Assembly: GCA_945876035.1 (NCBI GenBank)
Contig: CAMCMU010000007.1
Span: forward strand, 1 to 64,000
Source: Schlesneria paludicola DSM 18645
GTDB lineage: Bacteria > Planctomycetota > Planctomycetia > Planctomycetales > Planctomycetaceae
Direction: 5' to 3'
DNA: 64,000 bases
Shown: positions 19,993 through 29,067 of the stretch, piece after piece
Layout: each line of letters opens with the position of its first letter
Position numbering within the stretch: position 1 is the first letter of the stretch
Program-made: the position numbers and the translations under genes
The notes under the pieces: model-generated
Database searches by the model: none
Told to the model about the DNA's origin: nothing
What the model saw: the letters and a program-made list of their open reading frames with translations, nothing else

Positions 19993-21240
19993 ATGCTTGA
20001 CCGCCTCAAATCGTGGTTTGGATTGGAATCATTTTCCGAAGAGATGCTCGAGCGGCAGCGACTCGCCTTGCTTCGGAAGACACCGGTTCCCGTAGTCTGG
20101 CTGTTCGGGAAGACTGGAAGCGGCAAATCCTCCATCGTCAAATACCTGACAGGGGCCACGTTAGCCGAAATTGGGAACGGCTACCGACCGCAGACGCGGA
20201 CTTCATCCCAGTACGACTTCCCGTCGAATGAGCAACCGATTGTGAAATTCCTCGACACGCGTGGTCTCGGAGAAGCAGGCTACGATCCGACTGAGGACGT
20301 AAAAGCATTTGACGCTTCCGCCCACGTGGTGGTCGTTGTCGCGCGAGTCATGGACCACGCATTGGCCGATGTGATTGAATCCCTGCGAACGATTCGCGCG
20401 GCTCGTCCGACGCGACCCGTGGTCTTGGTCTTGAGTTGTCTGCATGAAGCCTATCCATTTGAACAGCATCCCGAACCGGATCCGTTTGAAAGTGCTTTAC
20501 GATCCTCAGCCCAAGACGCGAGGTCCAAGGACGGAGAAAGAGACAAATCAGCGTTTTCCGGCATCAACGACCAACCTGCGGGCATCCACCCAAACTTAGA
20601 ACGGTCGTTGGCCGAACAACGTCAGCGTTTCACAGGTCTCGTGGATCACGTCGTTCCGATCGATCTGACGATGCCCGATGAAGGATACGCCCAACCGGAG
20701 TTCGGCGGGCGACGTCTCGAAGAAACGTTGATCGCATTACTACCGGCCGCCTGTCGGCAGTCGTTAATGCATTTAGATGATGTGAGAAAATCATTGGTAG
20801 ACCTGACGGCGAGGCAGGCGTTGCCGACGATCATTCGCTACAGCAGTCTGGCGGCGACGGCAGCGGCGAGCCCATTGCCATGGGTCGATATTCCCGCCGT
20901 GATGGGCTTACAAACTCGATTGATCTATCTTCTGGCCGACCTGTACGACCAGAAAATGGACGTCGAACTGCTGACAAAAATTGCGGGTGTCGCGGCGGGT
21001 GGATTGGCGTTGCGTTTTGCCGTCAAGGCTCCTTTAAAGTTGATTCCGGTTCTCGGTCAGACAGCGAATGCCGCGATGGCATTTGCCTATACATTTTCGC
21101 TTGGGAAAGCCTGTTGCTGGTATTTTGGTGAAGTCCGCAAGGGAAGCACACCTTCCCCTGAAGATCTGAATCGAGTCTGGGGGGAACAGTTGCAGCAGGC
21201 GACGAACGCTTGGCGTCGTCAACGCAATGGACCGACTTGA
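19993..21240 (+). CDS. P-loop GTPase with C-terminal DUF697-like domain
   Basis: The 415-residue protein has a P-loop GKTGSGKS (39-46), a switch I region with threonines (about 68-71) and a G3 box DTRG (88-91), so it belongs to the TRAFAC GTPases related to Era/YcjX. The expected G4 motif N/TKxD is not visible: the strand that should carry it reads VLVLSCLHEAYP. The C-terminal 150 residues hold two or three hydrophobic helices with a Gly/Ala-rich pattern (AGVAAGGLALRF) resembling DUF697, which suggests membrane association. ATG at 19993 is preferred over a TTG at 19936, though neither has a good ribosome site. A second GTPase gene follows 200 bases later on the same strand. Function is unknown. 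Confidence 0.8.
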   Translation: MLDRLKSWFGLESFSEEMLERQRLALLRKTPVPVVWLFGKTGSGKSSIVKYLTGATLAEIGNGYRPQTRTSSQYDFPSNEQPIVKFLDTRGLGEAGYDPTEDVKAFDASAHVVVVVARVMDHALADVIESLRTIRAARPTRPVVLVLSCLHEAYPFEQHPEPDPFESALRSSAQDARSKDGERDKSAFSGINDQPAGIHPNLERSLAEQRQRFTGLVDHVVPIDLTMPDEGYAQPEFGGRRLEETLIALLPAACRQSLMHLDDVRKSLVDLTARQALPTIIRYSSLAATAAASPLPWVDIPAVMGLQTRLIYLLADLYDQKMDVELLTKIAGVAAGGLALRFAVKAPLKLIPVLGQTANAAMAFAYTFSLGKACCWYFGEVRKGSTPSPEDLNRVWGEQLQQATNAWRRQRNGPT

Positions 21241-21440
21241 CGGAGGTTCACGACATCAAGAGCCTTCTCCGCATCGATTTTTTGTGGATTGCATGCGCGT
21301 CTGTGGTTCTGCATCATCGACAGTTCAGCAATCGTGCGAATGGCTTATACTGACCCCCAACGCAAACAAGAGTTGCCAGAATTGAGCACAGCGACGCGGG
21401 GTGTGGTCCAACACACGTCGATTTCCGCTGAGAGAGAGCT

Positions 21441-22994
21441 ATGTCCTATTTCAGGCTGATCGTGATTGCGGTTCTGCTCCTGCTACCCATCTCCCTATTT
21501 TCGGGAGTGGGGGCATGGGCCATCTGGCATTCTGGACATTTGCTGTGGTTGTCGTGGACACTACCTCTTTGCTGGGGGTTGGCTTGGTTTCTCTTTCGGA
21601 GAGCGCGTCAGTCCGCGGTCGCTCTGCCTCATTTTGGTGCGAGGGCGCAATGGACTCCACAGGACAAAGCAGCGGCAACTATCGTCGAAGCGGAACAGAA
21701 AAACATCGGCGATCAGGCAACCACTGATCAACTGACAGATCTCAGGTTCTTTCGTGAACGGACACTGGATCTCGCGACAAAACTGGCAAAACACTATCAC
21801 CCGAAAGCAGTCGAACCACTGAATGCCCTTTCCGTCGTCGAGATCTTCGCCGTGGTGCGACTTGTCTCCGAAGATCTGGAAGAATGGTTTCTGCAAAATG
21901 TTCCGGGTAGTCATCTCATCTCCGTTGGCCAATGGCGAATGCTGGCGCAGGCACCTGGTTGGTGGAAAGCCGCCAGTGATACCGTCTGGATCGCCTCGAT
22001 TGTGCTCAATCCCTTCAGCCTAATTCGATACGCCGCCTCAAAAGCATTCGTCGATCCGATGACCAAACAGATCCAATCCAACCTGTTTGGCGCATTCTGC
22101 ATGCTCTATATCCGTCAGGTAGGGTTCTATTTGATTGAGCTCAACAGTGGCCGACTACGTGGTGGGTCGGCCCGATATCGTCGTGCCATGGATCACTTAC
22201 AGGATCGCACCTACGAGGCAAGAACAACGACGGAACCACATGACCCTGAGCCAGTGACGGTAACGATTGCCATCGTGGGCCAGGTGAAGGCTGGCAAGTC
22301 GAGCTTGGTCAACAGCCTTCTCGGCGAACAACGGGCTGCAGTCGATGTGTTGCCGCTCACACGTGATGTCGCCCGATACGAATTGAGGCTGGAAGAAACG
22401 AATGACCGCCTCGTGCTTCTCGACACACCGGGCTACAGCGATGTGGGGGCAACACCCGCTCAACTGGCGGCAAGCCGTGAAGCAGTGCGGCACGCAGATC
22501 TGATATTGCTCGTCATGGATGCCCGTTCACCGGCAAAGCTGGCGGATGCGAACGTACTTACGGAACTGAACAGCTGGTTCCGTGAGCAGCATCGACTGAA
22601 ACCGCCGCCGATGGTGGGTATCGTCTCCAAAATCGATGGCCTCAGTCCGATCATGGAATGGTCTCCCCCCTACAATCTGGAACAACCATCGAGTCCCAAA
22701 GAACAGGCGATTCGTGACGCGGTCGAGTATGCGAGTCAAGCGGTTGGAGGCGGTTTGGCTGCGATCGTTCCCGTCTGTACTGATCGCGAACGAGGCCGAG
22801 TCTTCGGAATCGAGGAATGGCTGCTGCCAACGATTTCACTCCACCTCGATGAAGCCCGAGCCTGTTCGCTCGTCCGCTCGCTGCACCATGATCATGACCG
22901 GCTGAAGGCATGGCAGGTGTTCTCCCAACTCGTTCAGGCCGGCCAACGCATCAAAGATGCCGTTCAGGCGTTGAACGACCCTCATCTGTCTTGA
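21441..22994 (+). CDS. Membrane-anchored GTPase (EngA/Era-type G domain in the C-terminal half)
   Basis: The 517-residue protein begins with two membrane segments (about 5-27 and 34-52). A long helical region follows, and then the G domain: P-loop GQVKAGKSS (280-288), a switch threonine in PLTRD (about 305-309), G3 DTPG (328-331), and G4 SKID at about 395. All four motifs look functional, unlike the neighbour. The layout (membrane anchor, helical region, G domain) resembles uncharacterised planctomycete and cyanobacterial GTPases of the HSR1-related group. It lies directly downstream of the other GTPase gene, and a ThiF-like gene follows. A dynamin-like or membrane-surveillance role would be a guess. 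Confidence 0.85.
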   Translation: MSYFRLIVIAVLLLLPISLFSGVGAWAIWHSGHLLWLSWTLPLCWGLAWFLFRRARQSAVALPHFGARAQWTPQDKAAATIVEAEQKNIGDQATTDQLTDLRFFRERTLDLATKLAKHYHPKAVEPLNALSVVEIFAVVRLVSEDLEEWFLQNVPGSHLISVGQWRMLAQAPGWWKAASDTVWIASIVLNPFSLIRYAASKAFVDPMTKQIQSNLFGAFCMLYIRQVGFYLIELNSGRLRGGSARYRRAMDHLQDRTYEARTTTEPHDPEPVTVTIAIVGQVKAGKSSLVNSLLGEQRAAVDVLPLTRDVARYELRLEETNDRLVLLDTPGYSDVGATPAQLAASREAVRHADLILLVMDARSPAKLADANVLTELNSWFREQHRLKPPPMVGIVSKIDGLSPIMEWSPPYNLEQPSSPKEQAIRDAVEYASQAVGGGLAAIVPVCTDRERGRVFGIEEWLLPTISLHLDEARACSLVRSLHHDHDRLKAWQVFSQLVQAGQRIKDAVQALNDPHLS

Positions 22995-23255
22995 AAGTCG
23001 GTCTCTCCCTCCCCCAGAACATTGTGGCATTCTACTAATTCACTTCTGTCAACCCGGTGCACAGATTACTGTGTTGGGGATAACTCGTAACACAAACGGT
23101 TTGTGGCGGGCGGCAGCCGCAATCCTAGGCCGACGAGCCATGGCCGCACTTCACGTTGGAGGCGTTTGCTACGCTCCTTGGACGCTGCTCTATTTTGTTC
23201 GGCTGGTGGTTTCGATGCCCGCAGAACGATCGCCGAAGACACAGATTGGACGCTC

Positions 23256-24299
23256 ATGCCAAATGTTCTAGAACGCTACAGCCGTCAGATACGATTCACC
23301 GGAATCGGCGTACGTGGTCAAGAACGGATCTGCGAGGCAAAGGTCCTGTTGTGCGGATGTGGCGCCTTGGGGACGGTGCTCGCAGATACGCTCGTGCGAG
23401 CGGGAGTTGGTTTTTTGCGGATCGTCGATCGCGACTTCGTTGATCTCTCCAACCTGCAACGACAAGTCTTGTTCGACGAACGGGACGTGGTCGAGCATTT
23501 GCCCAAGGCGATCGTCGCGGCGAACAAGTTGTCGCGAGTGAATTCACAGGTGACGCTCGAGCCGCACGTGGCTGATGTCGAGTGGCGCAACGTGCTCGAA
23601 TTTACTCGAGGCATGGATCTCATCCTGGACGGGACCGATAATTTTGAAACGCGATTCCTGATTAATGATGTTTCACTGGAAACTGGTATTCCATGGGTCT
23701 ACGCCGGTGTTGTTGGCTCTCACGGTCAGACGATGGCAATTTTTCCCAATGAATCGGCTTGTTTGCGTTGTGTGATTGAATCGCCGCCCGAACCGGGATC
23801 AACTGAGTCGTGCGATACGGCAGGTGTGATTGCTCCTGCAATTCACATGGTGACGTCACTGCAGGCGGCGACGGCATTAAAAATTCTTTCTGGGCAGCGA
23901 GATCTCGTCGCACGGCAACTGACCATTGTTGATGTCTGGGAGGGTTCGCTTCGACAGATGCAATTGGCGGGTCTGCGTGAGCAAGGCGAATGCCCTGCCT
24001 GCGGGCCGCAACGGCGACGCGATTGGCTCAACGGTTCACTGACTTCGCAATCCTCAGTGTTATGCGGGCGAAACTCAGTCCAAGTCGCGCCCGCCCAGCG
24101 AAGTGGATTGGCGCTCGAAGAACTCGCTGCAAAACTATCGTCCGCCGGAGAAGTGACTCGCAATCCATTCCTACTTCGATTTCAGCCGACCGGATGCGAG
24201 TATCAACTGACGGTTTTCCAAGATGGCCGCGCAATCATTCAAGGAACAGAAGATCTGGCGGTGGCTCGTGGTCTGTACGCACGCTACATCGGATCGTGA
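23256..24299 (+). CDS. MoeB/ThiF/HesA-family E1-like adenylyltransferase
   Basis: The 347-residue protein starts with the family hallmark RYSRQIRF, then the nucleotide-binding GCGALG (about 33-38), VDRDFVDLSNLQRQ, and DGTDNFETR. Two CxxC pairs (CLRC and CPAC) form the structural zinc site, and a likely catalytic cysteine sits in ESCDTAGVI. It should adenylate the C-terminal Gly-Gly of a small sulfur-carrier protein such as MoaD or ThiS. The last 90 residues form a small extra domain ending VARGLYARYIGS in place of rhodanese; it is seen in some MoeB-like proteins and may itself bind the carrier. No carrier gene is adjacent. ATG at 23256 fits the family start; the longer upstream frame is spurious. 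Confidence 0.92.
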   Translation: MPNVLERYSRQIRFTGIGVRGQERICEAKVLLCGCGALGTVLADTLVRAGVGFLRIVDRDFVDLSNLQRQVLFDERDVVEHLPKAIVAANKLSRVNSQVTLEPHVADVEWRNVLEFTRGMDLILDGTDNFETRFLINDVSLETGIPWVYAGVVGSHGQTMAIFPNESACLRCVIESPPEPGSTESCDTAGVIAPAIHMVTSLQAATALKILSGQRDLVARQLTIVDVWEGSLRQMQLAGLREQGECPACGPQRRRDWLNGSLTSQSSVLCGRNSVQVAPAQRSGLALEELAAKLSSAGEVTRNPFLLRFQPTGCEYQLTVFQDGRAIIQGTEDLAVARGLYARYIGS

Positions 24300-24305
24300 C
24301 AGAGG

Positions 24306-25469
24306 TCAGTTGCCGCCCGTCTTTGACAGACTGATTACGACGAGATTGTCGCGGTGAATCACCTCGGCATAAGGAACGAACCCGATGGACATAGAGATCT
24401 CGTCCGTGCGTTTTCCGGCGAGGGCCAACGCGGTGGCGGCGTCGTAATTTGTCAAACCGCGGGCGAATTCGGCTCCTTGCTGATCCACCAATGAGACCAC
24501 CTCTCCCTTGGCAAACTCGCCTTCAACTCGAACGATTCCAGCGGCAAGCAGCGACTTTCCGGATTTTTCAACAGCATTCCGTGCTCCGTGATCGAGCACG
24601 AAACGCCCCTGAGGCGGCATCGTATAGCCAATCCAACGCTTCCAAGCGGAGAGACCGTCTCCTTCTCCGCAGAACAATGTGCCGAGATCTTCACTACCTA
24701 AAATTTCTTCTAAGACGCGTGGTCGTTTTCCGTTGGCGATGATGACGTTGACTCCGACTGCCGTCGCAGTCCGAACCGCCTCAAGCTTGGTTTTCATCCC
24801 CCCCGTGCCACGAGAGCTCTTCGAGGCCCCCACCAGATTCAGAAGTTCATCATCAAATCGCTCGATCATCGATATTCGACGACTGTTGGGATCTGTCGGA
24901 TCGCCTGTCAGCAGTCCCTCCACGACGGTCAGAACAATCAGCAGATCAGCTTGAATTAGTCCTGCAACCATCGCGGCAAGACGATCATTGTCACCCAGTT
25001 TGATTTCCGCAGTGCTGACAGTGTCATTTTCATTGACGATCGGAATCGTCTTGTATTCGAACAGCGTTCGCAGGGTATTCCTGACGTTCAAATAGCGAGA
25101 TCGATTTTTGAAGTCGTTGGCCGTTAACAACAGTTGTGCTGCGTGATAGCCATGCGGACGAAAGGCCTGATCATAGAGGTGAATTAATTGCGCCTGCCCT
25201 GTCGCGGCAGCCGCTTGGAGATGAGGCAAGTCCTTCGGACGCTCCTTCAGTCCGAGAAGGCCCATTCCGGCGGCAATTGCGCCACTCGAGACAAGCACCA
25301 ATTTTCGTCCTGACACACAAACGGAGTGTACCTGTTCCACCAGTGCTTCAATTCTGGCGGAGTCTAATTGATCGTCGTCCTTGGATAGCACGTTTGTGCC
25401 GACTTTGACGACAACCGTTTTTGTGCGGTCCATGACTGATCGACGAAGCGAAACAGCGGGCTCGTTCAT
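24306..25469 (-). CDS. proB: Glutamate 5-kinase with C-terminal PUA domain
   Basis: The 387-residue protein phosphorylates glutamate, the first step of proline synthesis. The amino-acid kinase core is clear: VVVKVGTN near the start, VSSGAIAAGM, and NENDTVS with LGDNDRLAA. The last 110 residues, from about RFVLDHGA onward, form a PUA domain as in the long ProB group. ATG at 25469 is used; an internal ATG at 25433 (MDRTKTVVVK) is equally plausible since neither has a strong ribosome site. It is convergent with the E1-like gene, with six bases between stop codons. proA is not in the window. Confidence 0.96.
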   Translation of the reverse strand: MNEPAVSLRRSVMDRTKTVVVKVGTNVLSKDDDQLDSARIEALVEQVHSVCVSGRKLVLVSSGAIAAGMGLLGLKERPKDLPHLQAAAATGQAQLIHLYDQAFRPHGYHAAQLLLTANDFKNRSRYLNVRNTLRTLFEYKTIPIVNENDTVSTAEIKLGDNDRLAAMVAGLIQADLLIVLTVVEGLLTGDPTDPNSRRISMIERFDDELLNLVGASKSSRGTGGMKTKLEAVRTATAVGVNVIIANGKRPRVLEEILGSEDLGTLFCGEGDGLSAWKRWIGYTMPPQGRFVLDHGARNAVEKSGKSLLAAGIVRVEGEFAKGEVVSLVDQQGAEFARGLTNYDAATALALAGKRTDEISMSIGFVPYAEVIHRDNLVVISLSKTGGN

Positions 25470-25825
25470 GGGAAAAGAGTTCGCAGAAGTGGCATGGATT
25501 CGGTGACACCGATTAAGATTACTCGGCACAATGCAAGATATAGGAGGGCGCAGTCCAATGCCACTGTCACACGCAGGGAAACAGCAGGCTTGACTTGGTT
25601 GGTCGCACACGGAGAAGCCTGTATGATCCGAATCATTGCAAACTCGGTGTCGCGTCCATGATGACGGATTGCGTCAAGAGAGATCTACAGTACGTGTCCA
25701 ATGGCCTGTGATCGGAATGTGTCAACAATGCCCGTGACGGCTTGGCTGGACTCGATGATTTGAAATTTACCCCGCTTGAGTAACAAATGCGCTGACGTTC
25801 CGGCGTACCAAGGGAGAACCGCTCT
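25470..25825. promoter_or_regulatory. Divergent region between proB and purF
   Basis: About 355 bases separate the outward-reading proB and purF starts, so both promoters should be here. AGGGAG (25811-25816) is the purF ribosome binding site. I see no recognisable purine riboswitch, operator or hairpin. Confidence 0.4.
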
Positions 25826-27388
25826 GTGGCCGACTTGTATCACGAGTGTGGAATTGCGGCGATTTATCATCTGCCCGGTGAACCTCATCGGCTGGCGCCG
25901 AAGGGCGGCCCGTCGCAGGTTTCACGACACATTCCTCGACTCCTGCTTGACATTCAAAACCGTGGGCAGCTTGCCGCGGGAATGACTGTTTACCGGCCGA
26001 CTCATCCGCAGTTGCTCGAGACCTATAAGGATGTCGGAACGGTCACCGAGGTCTTTCAGCTCAACCATCAAACGGATGCAACGGCTTTGATGGATCGCTA
26101 TGCGGGCGTGGCCGCGATTGGGCATGTGAGATACGCCACCTGTGGCGGCGATGACCGAGGCAACGCCCAGCCTTTCGAGAGGCATCACATCGAAAAACAC
26201 AAGTGGTTCGCATTTGGGTTCAACGGACAACTGGCCAACTATCAGGAATTGCGGCAGGAGATTTTATCTCAACCCAACTTCCATCTCGCCCGCGATACCG
26301 ACACCGAAGTCCTATTGCACTTGATCTCACAGCAGTTGTCCGGCGACAGACTACCACGTTTGATCGACGTGCTGTCGGTTCTCAGTCAACGATTGGACGG
26401 GGCGTGGAACATTGTCTTCCTGAACGCACAGGGCGAAATGGCTGTGGCCCGCGATCCGCTCGGCATTCGACCACTGTGCTATGCATTTGACGGTTCGTTG
26501 TTCGCTGCGGCGAGTGAAAGTGTTGCTCTGGCCAATCTCGGCTTCCGACAAGAACACATCCGTAACGTTCCTCCGGGCCATGCGGTGTTGATTCAAAACG
26601 GACAACTCGAACTCGTCGAATTTGCAACCAGCCCACGCCGCGCTCACTGTTTCTTCGAGTGGATCTACTTTGCAAACGTGGCCAGTACTCTCGACGAACG
26701 CAGCGTCTATCTGACTCGCAAACGTCTCGGAGAGGAACTCGCTCGCCAAGAGACGCTGACCATTGATGAAAACACCATCGTTGTTCCCGTTCCTGATACC
26801 GCGAAAGCCGCGGCGGACAGCATGGCCTTCACACTGAAGGTCCCCTCCGTCGAAGGCTTGATGCGTAATCGCTACATGGGCCGCACATTCATAGACGGAA
26901 CCAATCGCGAAGACAAAGCCCGCATGAAATATACTCCGCTTCCTGAAGTGCTGGCCGGCAAGAGAGTGATTCTTGTCGAAGATACCATCGTCCGATCGAC
27001 CACAATGAAAGTGTTGATCTCACAATTAAAAGACCGTGGCCAGGCTAAAGAGGTCCACGTGCGCGTTGCCTGCCCGCCAATCCTGTCGCCCTGCTTTTAC
27101 GGCATTGACATGACAACGATTAATCAGCTCTTTGCCCCGAAATTCATGAATCTAGGCGATCCCCTGACGCCCGAGGTTGAGGCCCGTATGGCGGATGCCA
27201 TCGGGGCGGAAAGTCTGCGCTATCTCTCGTTCGAATCGATTGCTCGCAGCATCGACCTACCAAGCACATCCATCTGCCAAGCCTGTCTTGATGGCAAATA
27301 CCCCACCTCCGCCGGCAAACAGCTTTATCAACTTGAGCTGGATCGGATGCACATTGCAGGCGTTCAAGGCCGAGCCTTCGATCGATGA
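25826..27388 (+). CDS. purF: Amidophosphoribosyltransferase (glutamine PRPP amidotransferase)
   Basis: The 520-residue protein catalyses the committed step of purine synthesis, moving the amide nitrogen of glutamine to PRPP. The N-terminal glutaminase begins at Cys8 (ECGIAAIYH), so a seven-residue propeptide would be removed. The phosphoribosyltransferase domain carries the PRPP loop [13 protein letters not shown] near residue 385. Cysteines in CFFEWIYF and the C-terminal CQAC match ligand positions of the iron-sulfur cluster in the Bacillus-type enzyme. The start is GTG at 25826, with AGGGAG nine bases upstream. No other pur gene is adjacent; moxR follows after about 100 bases. Confidence 0.96.
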   Translation: MADLYHECGIAAIYHLPGEPHRLAPKGGPSQVSRHIPRLLLDIQNRGQLAAGMTVYRPTHPQLLETYKDVGTVTEVFQLNHQTDATALMDRYAGVAAIGHVRYATCGGDDRGNAQPFERHHIEKHKWFAFGFNGQLANYQELRQEILSQPNFHLARDTDTEVLLHLISQQLSGDRLPRLIDVLSVLSQRLDGAWNIVFLNAQGEMAVARDPLGIRPLCYAFDGSLFAAASESVALANLGFRQEHIRNVPPGHAVLIQNGQLELVEFATSPRRAHCFFEWIYFANVASTLDERSVYLTRKRLGEELARQETLTIDENTIVVPVPDTAKAAADSMAFTLKVPSVEGLMRNRYMGRTFIDGTNREDKARMKYTPLPEVLAGKRVILVEDTIVRSTTMKVLISQLKDRGQAKEVHVRVACPPILSPCFYGIDMTTINQLFAPKFMNLGDPLTPEVEARMADAIGAESLRYLSFESIARSIDLPSTSICQACLDGKYPTSAGKQLYQLELDRMHIAGVQGRAFDR

Positions 27389-27491
27389 CAACCACCAGAT
27401 CACCAGCAGATCACCAGCAACCGCGACCTGAACGAAATCTGAATGAAAACCGGATCTCCCGACCTATTTAACACACTTTGGAGCTGATTGC

Positions 27492-28571
27492 GTGACAGAC
27501 AATTCTCCTTCAGATTCACCACCTGCTGAAAGTGATTTGGCGGCGGTTGAGAAGATCGGTGCCGCTTATCAACGGGTCGTCGAGGAGTTGGGTAAGGTCA
27601 TCATCGGACAGCGGGGCGTTGTCGAAGAGTTACTCGTGGCGATGTTGGCGGGGGGGCACGCGCTGCTCGTTGGTGTCCCCGGCTTGGCGAAGACTTTGAT
27701 GGTGCGGACACTGGCCGAAACGCTCGACATGTCGTTCAACCGGATCCAGTTCACCCCCGATCTGATGCCCGCGGATATCACGGGTACGGAAGTAATTCAA
27801 GAGGACAAGTTATCGGGGACACGCGAATTCAAGTTCCTTCCCGGCCCCGTCTTCACCCATGTTCTGCTGGCTGACGAAATCAACCGGACGCCACCAAAAA
27901 CTCAGGCTGCGCTGCTCGAAGCGATGCAAGAACACCAGGTGACTGCGGGAGGCAAACGGCATAAACTACCCAACCCATTCTTCGTCCTCGCCACCCAAAA
28001 TCCGATCGAGCAAGAGGGAACGTACCCGCTTCCCGAAGCGCAACTCGATCGCTTCATGTTTGAAATCCTCGTCCAGTACCCGACCGAAGAAGAAGAGTTC
28101 GAGATCGTCCGACAGACGACGGTCAATACGACTCCCTCGGTGGAAAAGGTGCTGGGCTATGCGGAATGGCTGGAACTGCAGAGCCTTGTCCGGCGAGTTC
28201 CCGTTGCCGATTCGGTGATCCGCTACGCGATGCAGTTCGCCAGATTGACCCGCAGGCAGGACGGAGCCACAAGCGACGCCGCCGTTCCCGATTTCGTGAA
28301 GCAGTACGTCAGTTGGGGTGCTGGCCCCCGAGCGAGCCAGTACCTGATCCTCGGCGCCAAGGCGCGCGCCATTCTGCATGGCCGCCCCTATGCGGGGATC
28401 GAAGACGTGCAGTCGGTCGCCGCTCCGGTCCTAAGACATCGCATTCTGACTAACTTCAACGCCGAAGCCGAAGGCGTTCGCCCAGACGACATCGTCAACA
28501 AGTTGATTGATCTCATTCCCCCTACGGGAATCGTGAGCCGTGTTCTGCCGAAAGTCTTCAAGACGGTGTGA
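27492..28571 (+). CDS. MoxR-family AAA+ ATPase
   Basis: The 359-residue protein has Walker A GVPGLAKT (about 76-83), Walker B VLLADEINRTPP, the MoxR segment ALLEAMQEHQVT and sensor ATQNPIEQEGTYPL. MoxR ATPases act as chaperones that help assemble or load metal into complexes, usually with a DUF58 protein and VWA-domain membrane proteins encoded next to them. Here nothing of that kind follows: 500 gene-free bases and then an opposing Hsp70 gene. A BatA/VWA gene does occur in the window, 13 kb away. The start is GTG with GGAG nine bases upstream. Confidence 0.95.
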   Translation: MTDNSPSDSPPAESDLAAVEKIGAAYQRVVEELGKVIIGQRGVVEELLVAMLAGGHALLVGVPGLAKTLMVRTLAETLDMSFNRIQFTPDLMPADITGTEVIQEDKLSGTREFKFLPGPVFTHVLLADEINRTPPKTQAALLEAMQEHQVTAGGKRHKLPNPFFVLATQNPIEQEGTYPLPEAQLDRFMFEILVQYPTEEEEFEIVRQTTVNTTPSVEKVLGYAEWLELQSLVRRVPVADSVIRYAMQFARLTRRQDGATSDAAVPDFVKQYVSWGAGPRASQYLILGAKARAILHGRPYAGIEDVQSVAAPVLRHRILTNFNAEAEGVRPDDIVNKLIDLIPPTGIVSRVLPKVFKTV

Positions 28572-29067
28572 TATTGGTGACGCCTACGCCATGCCTTCCG
28601 GTATCCCCGAAGGACAACATCTCTGCGGCTCAACGGTGAACGCTCTGGCCCCCAATGTGGAGGTCTTCCGCTTCGCCCCCAAACGGGCCTTTCCGTTTTT
28701 CCAAAAGGTGCGGAATTGCACCGACGAACGCGATCCACACCGTTGAGCCTGTGATTGCCTATGGAGTCTGGCAACGGGAATCTTGTGGGCGAGGACTCTC
28801 CGAGCGAGGGCGAGATGTTTGTCAAAACCTCGATCCCATTTCGAACGGATGGCATGTCTTATCGAGTTCCTCGAGGCAGAATTCTGGGTGAGTCCTGACG
28901 ATGGATGCTGTCAACCCGCGGGAGTCTTGTCGCTATCGCGGCAGGAGAAAACACTCCACGTGGATTGGACACATCGCAACCGACGTGTCCTTTGTTTCAT
29001 GCACAGCGGTCATTACGGCAGCCGTCACAGTCACCTTCGCGCCCACCGACGCAGCGGATCCGCTTTC
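28572..29067. other. Convergent gap between moxR and the Hsp70 gene
   Basis: Nearly 500 bases without a supportable gene. Short frames on both strands have no recognisable domain. Neither a clear intrinsic terminator nor a repeat is visible, although two convergent transcripts must end here. In related genomes a DUF58 gene would be expected after moxR, but no trace can be read. Confidence 0.35.
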
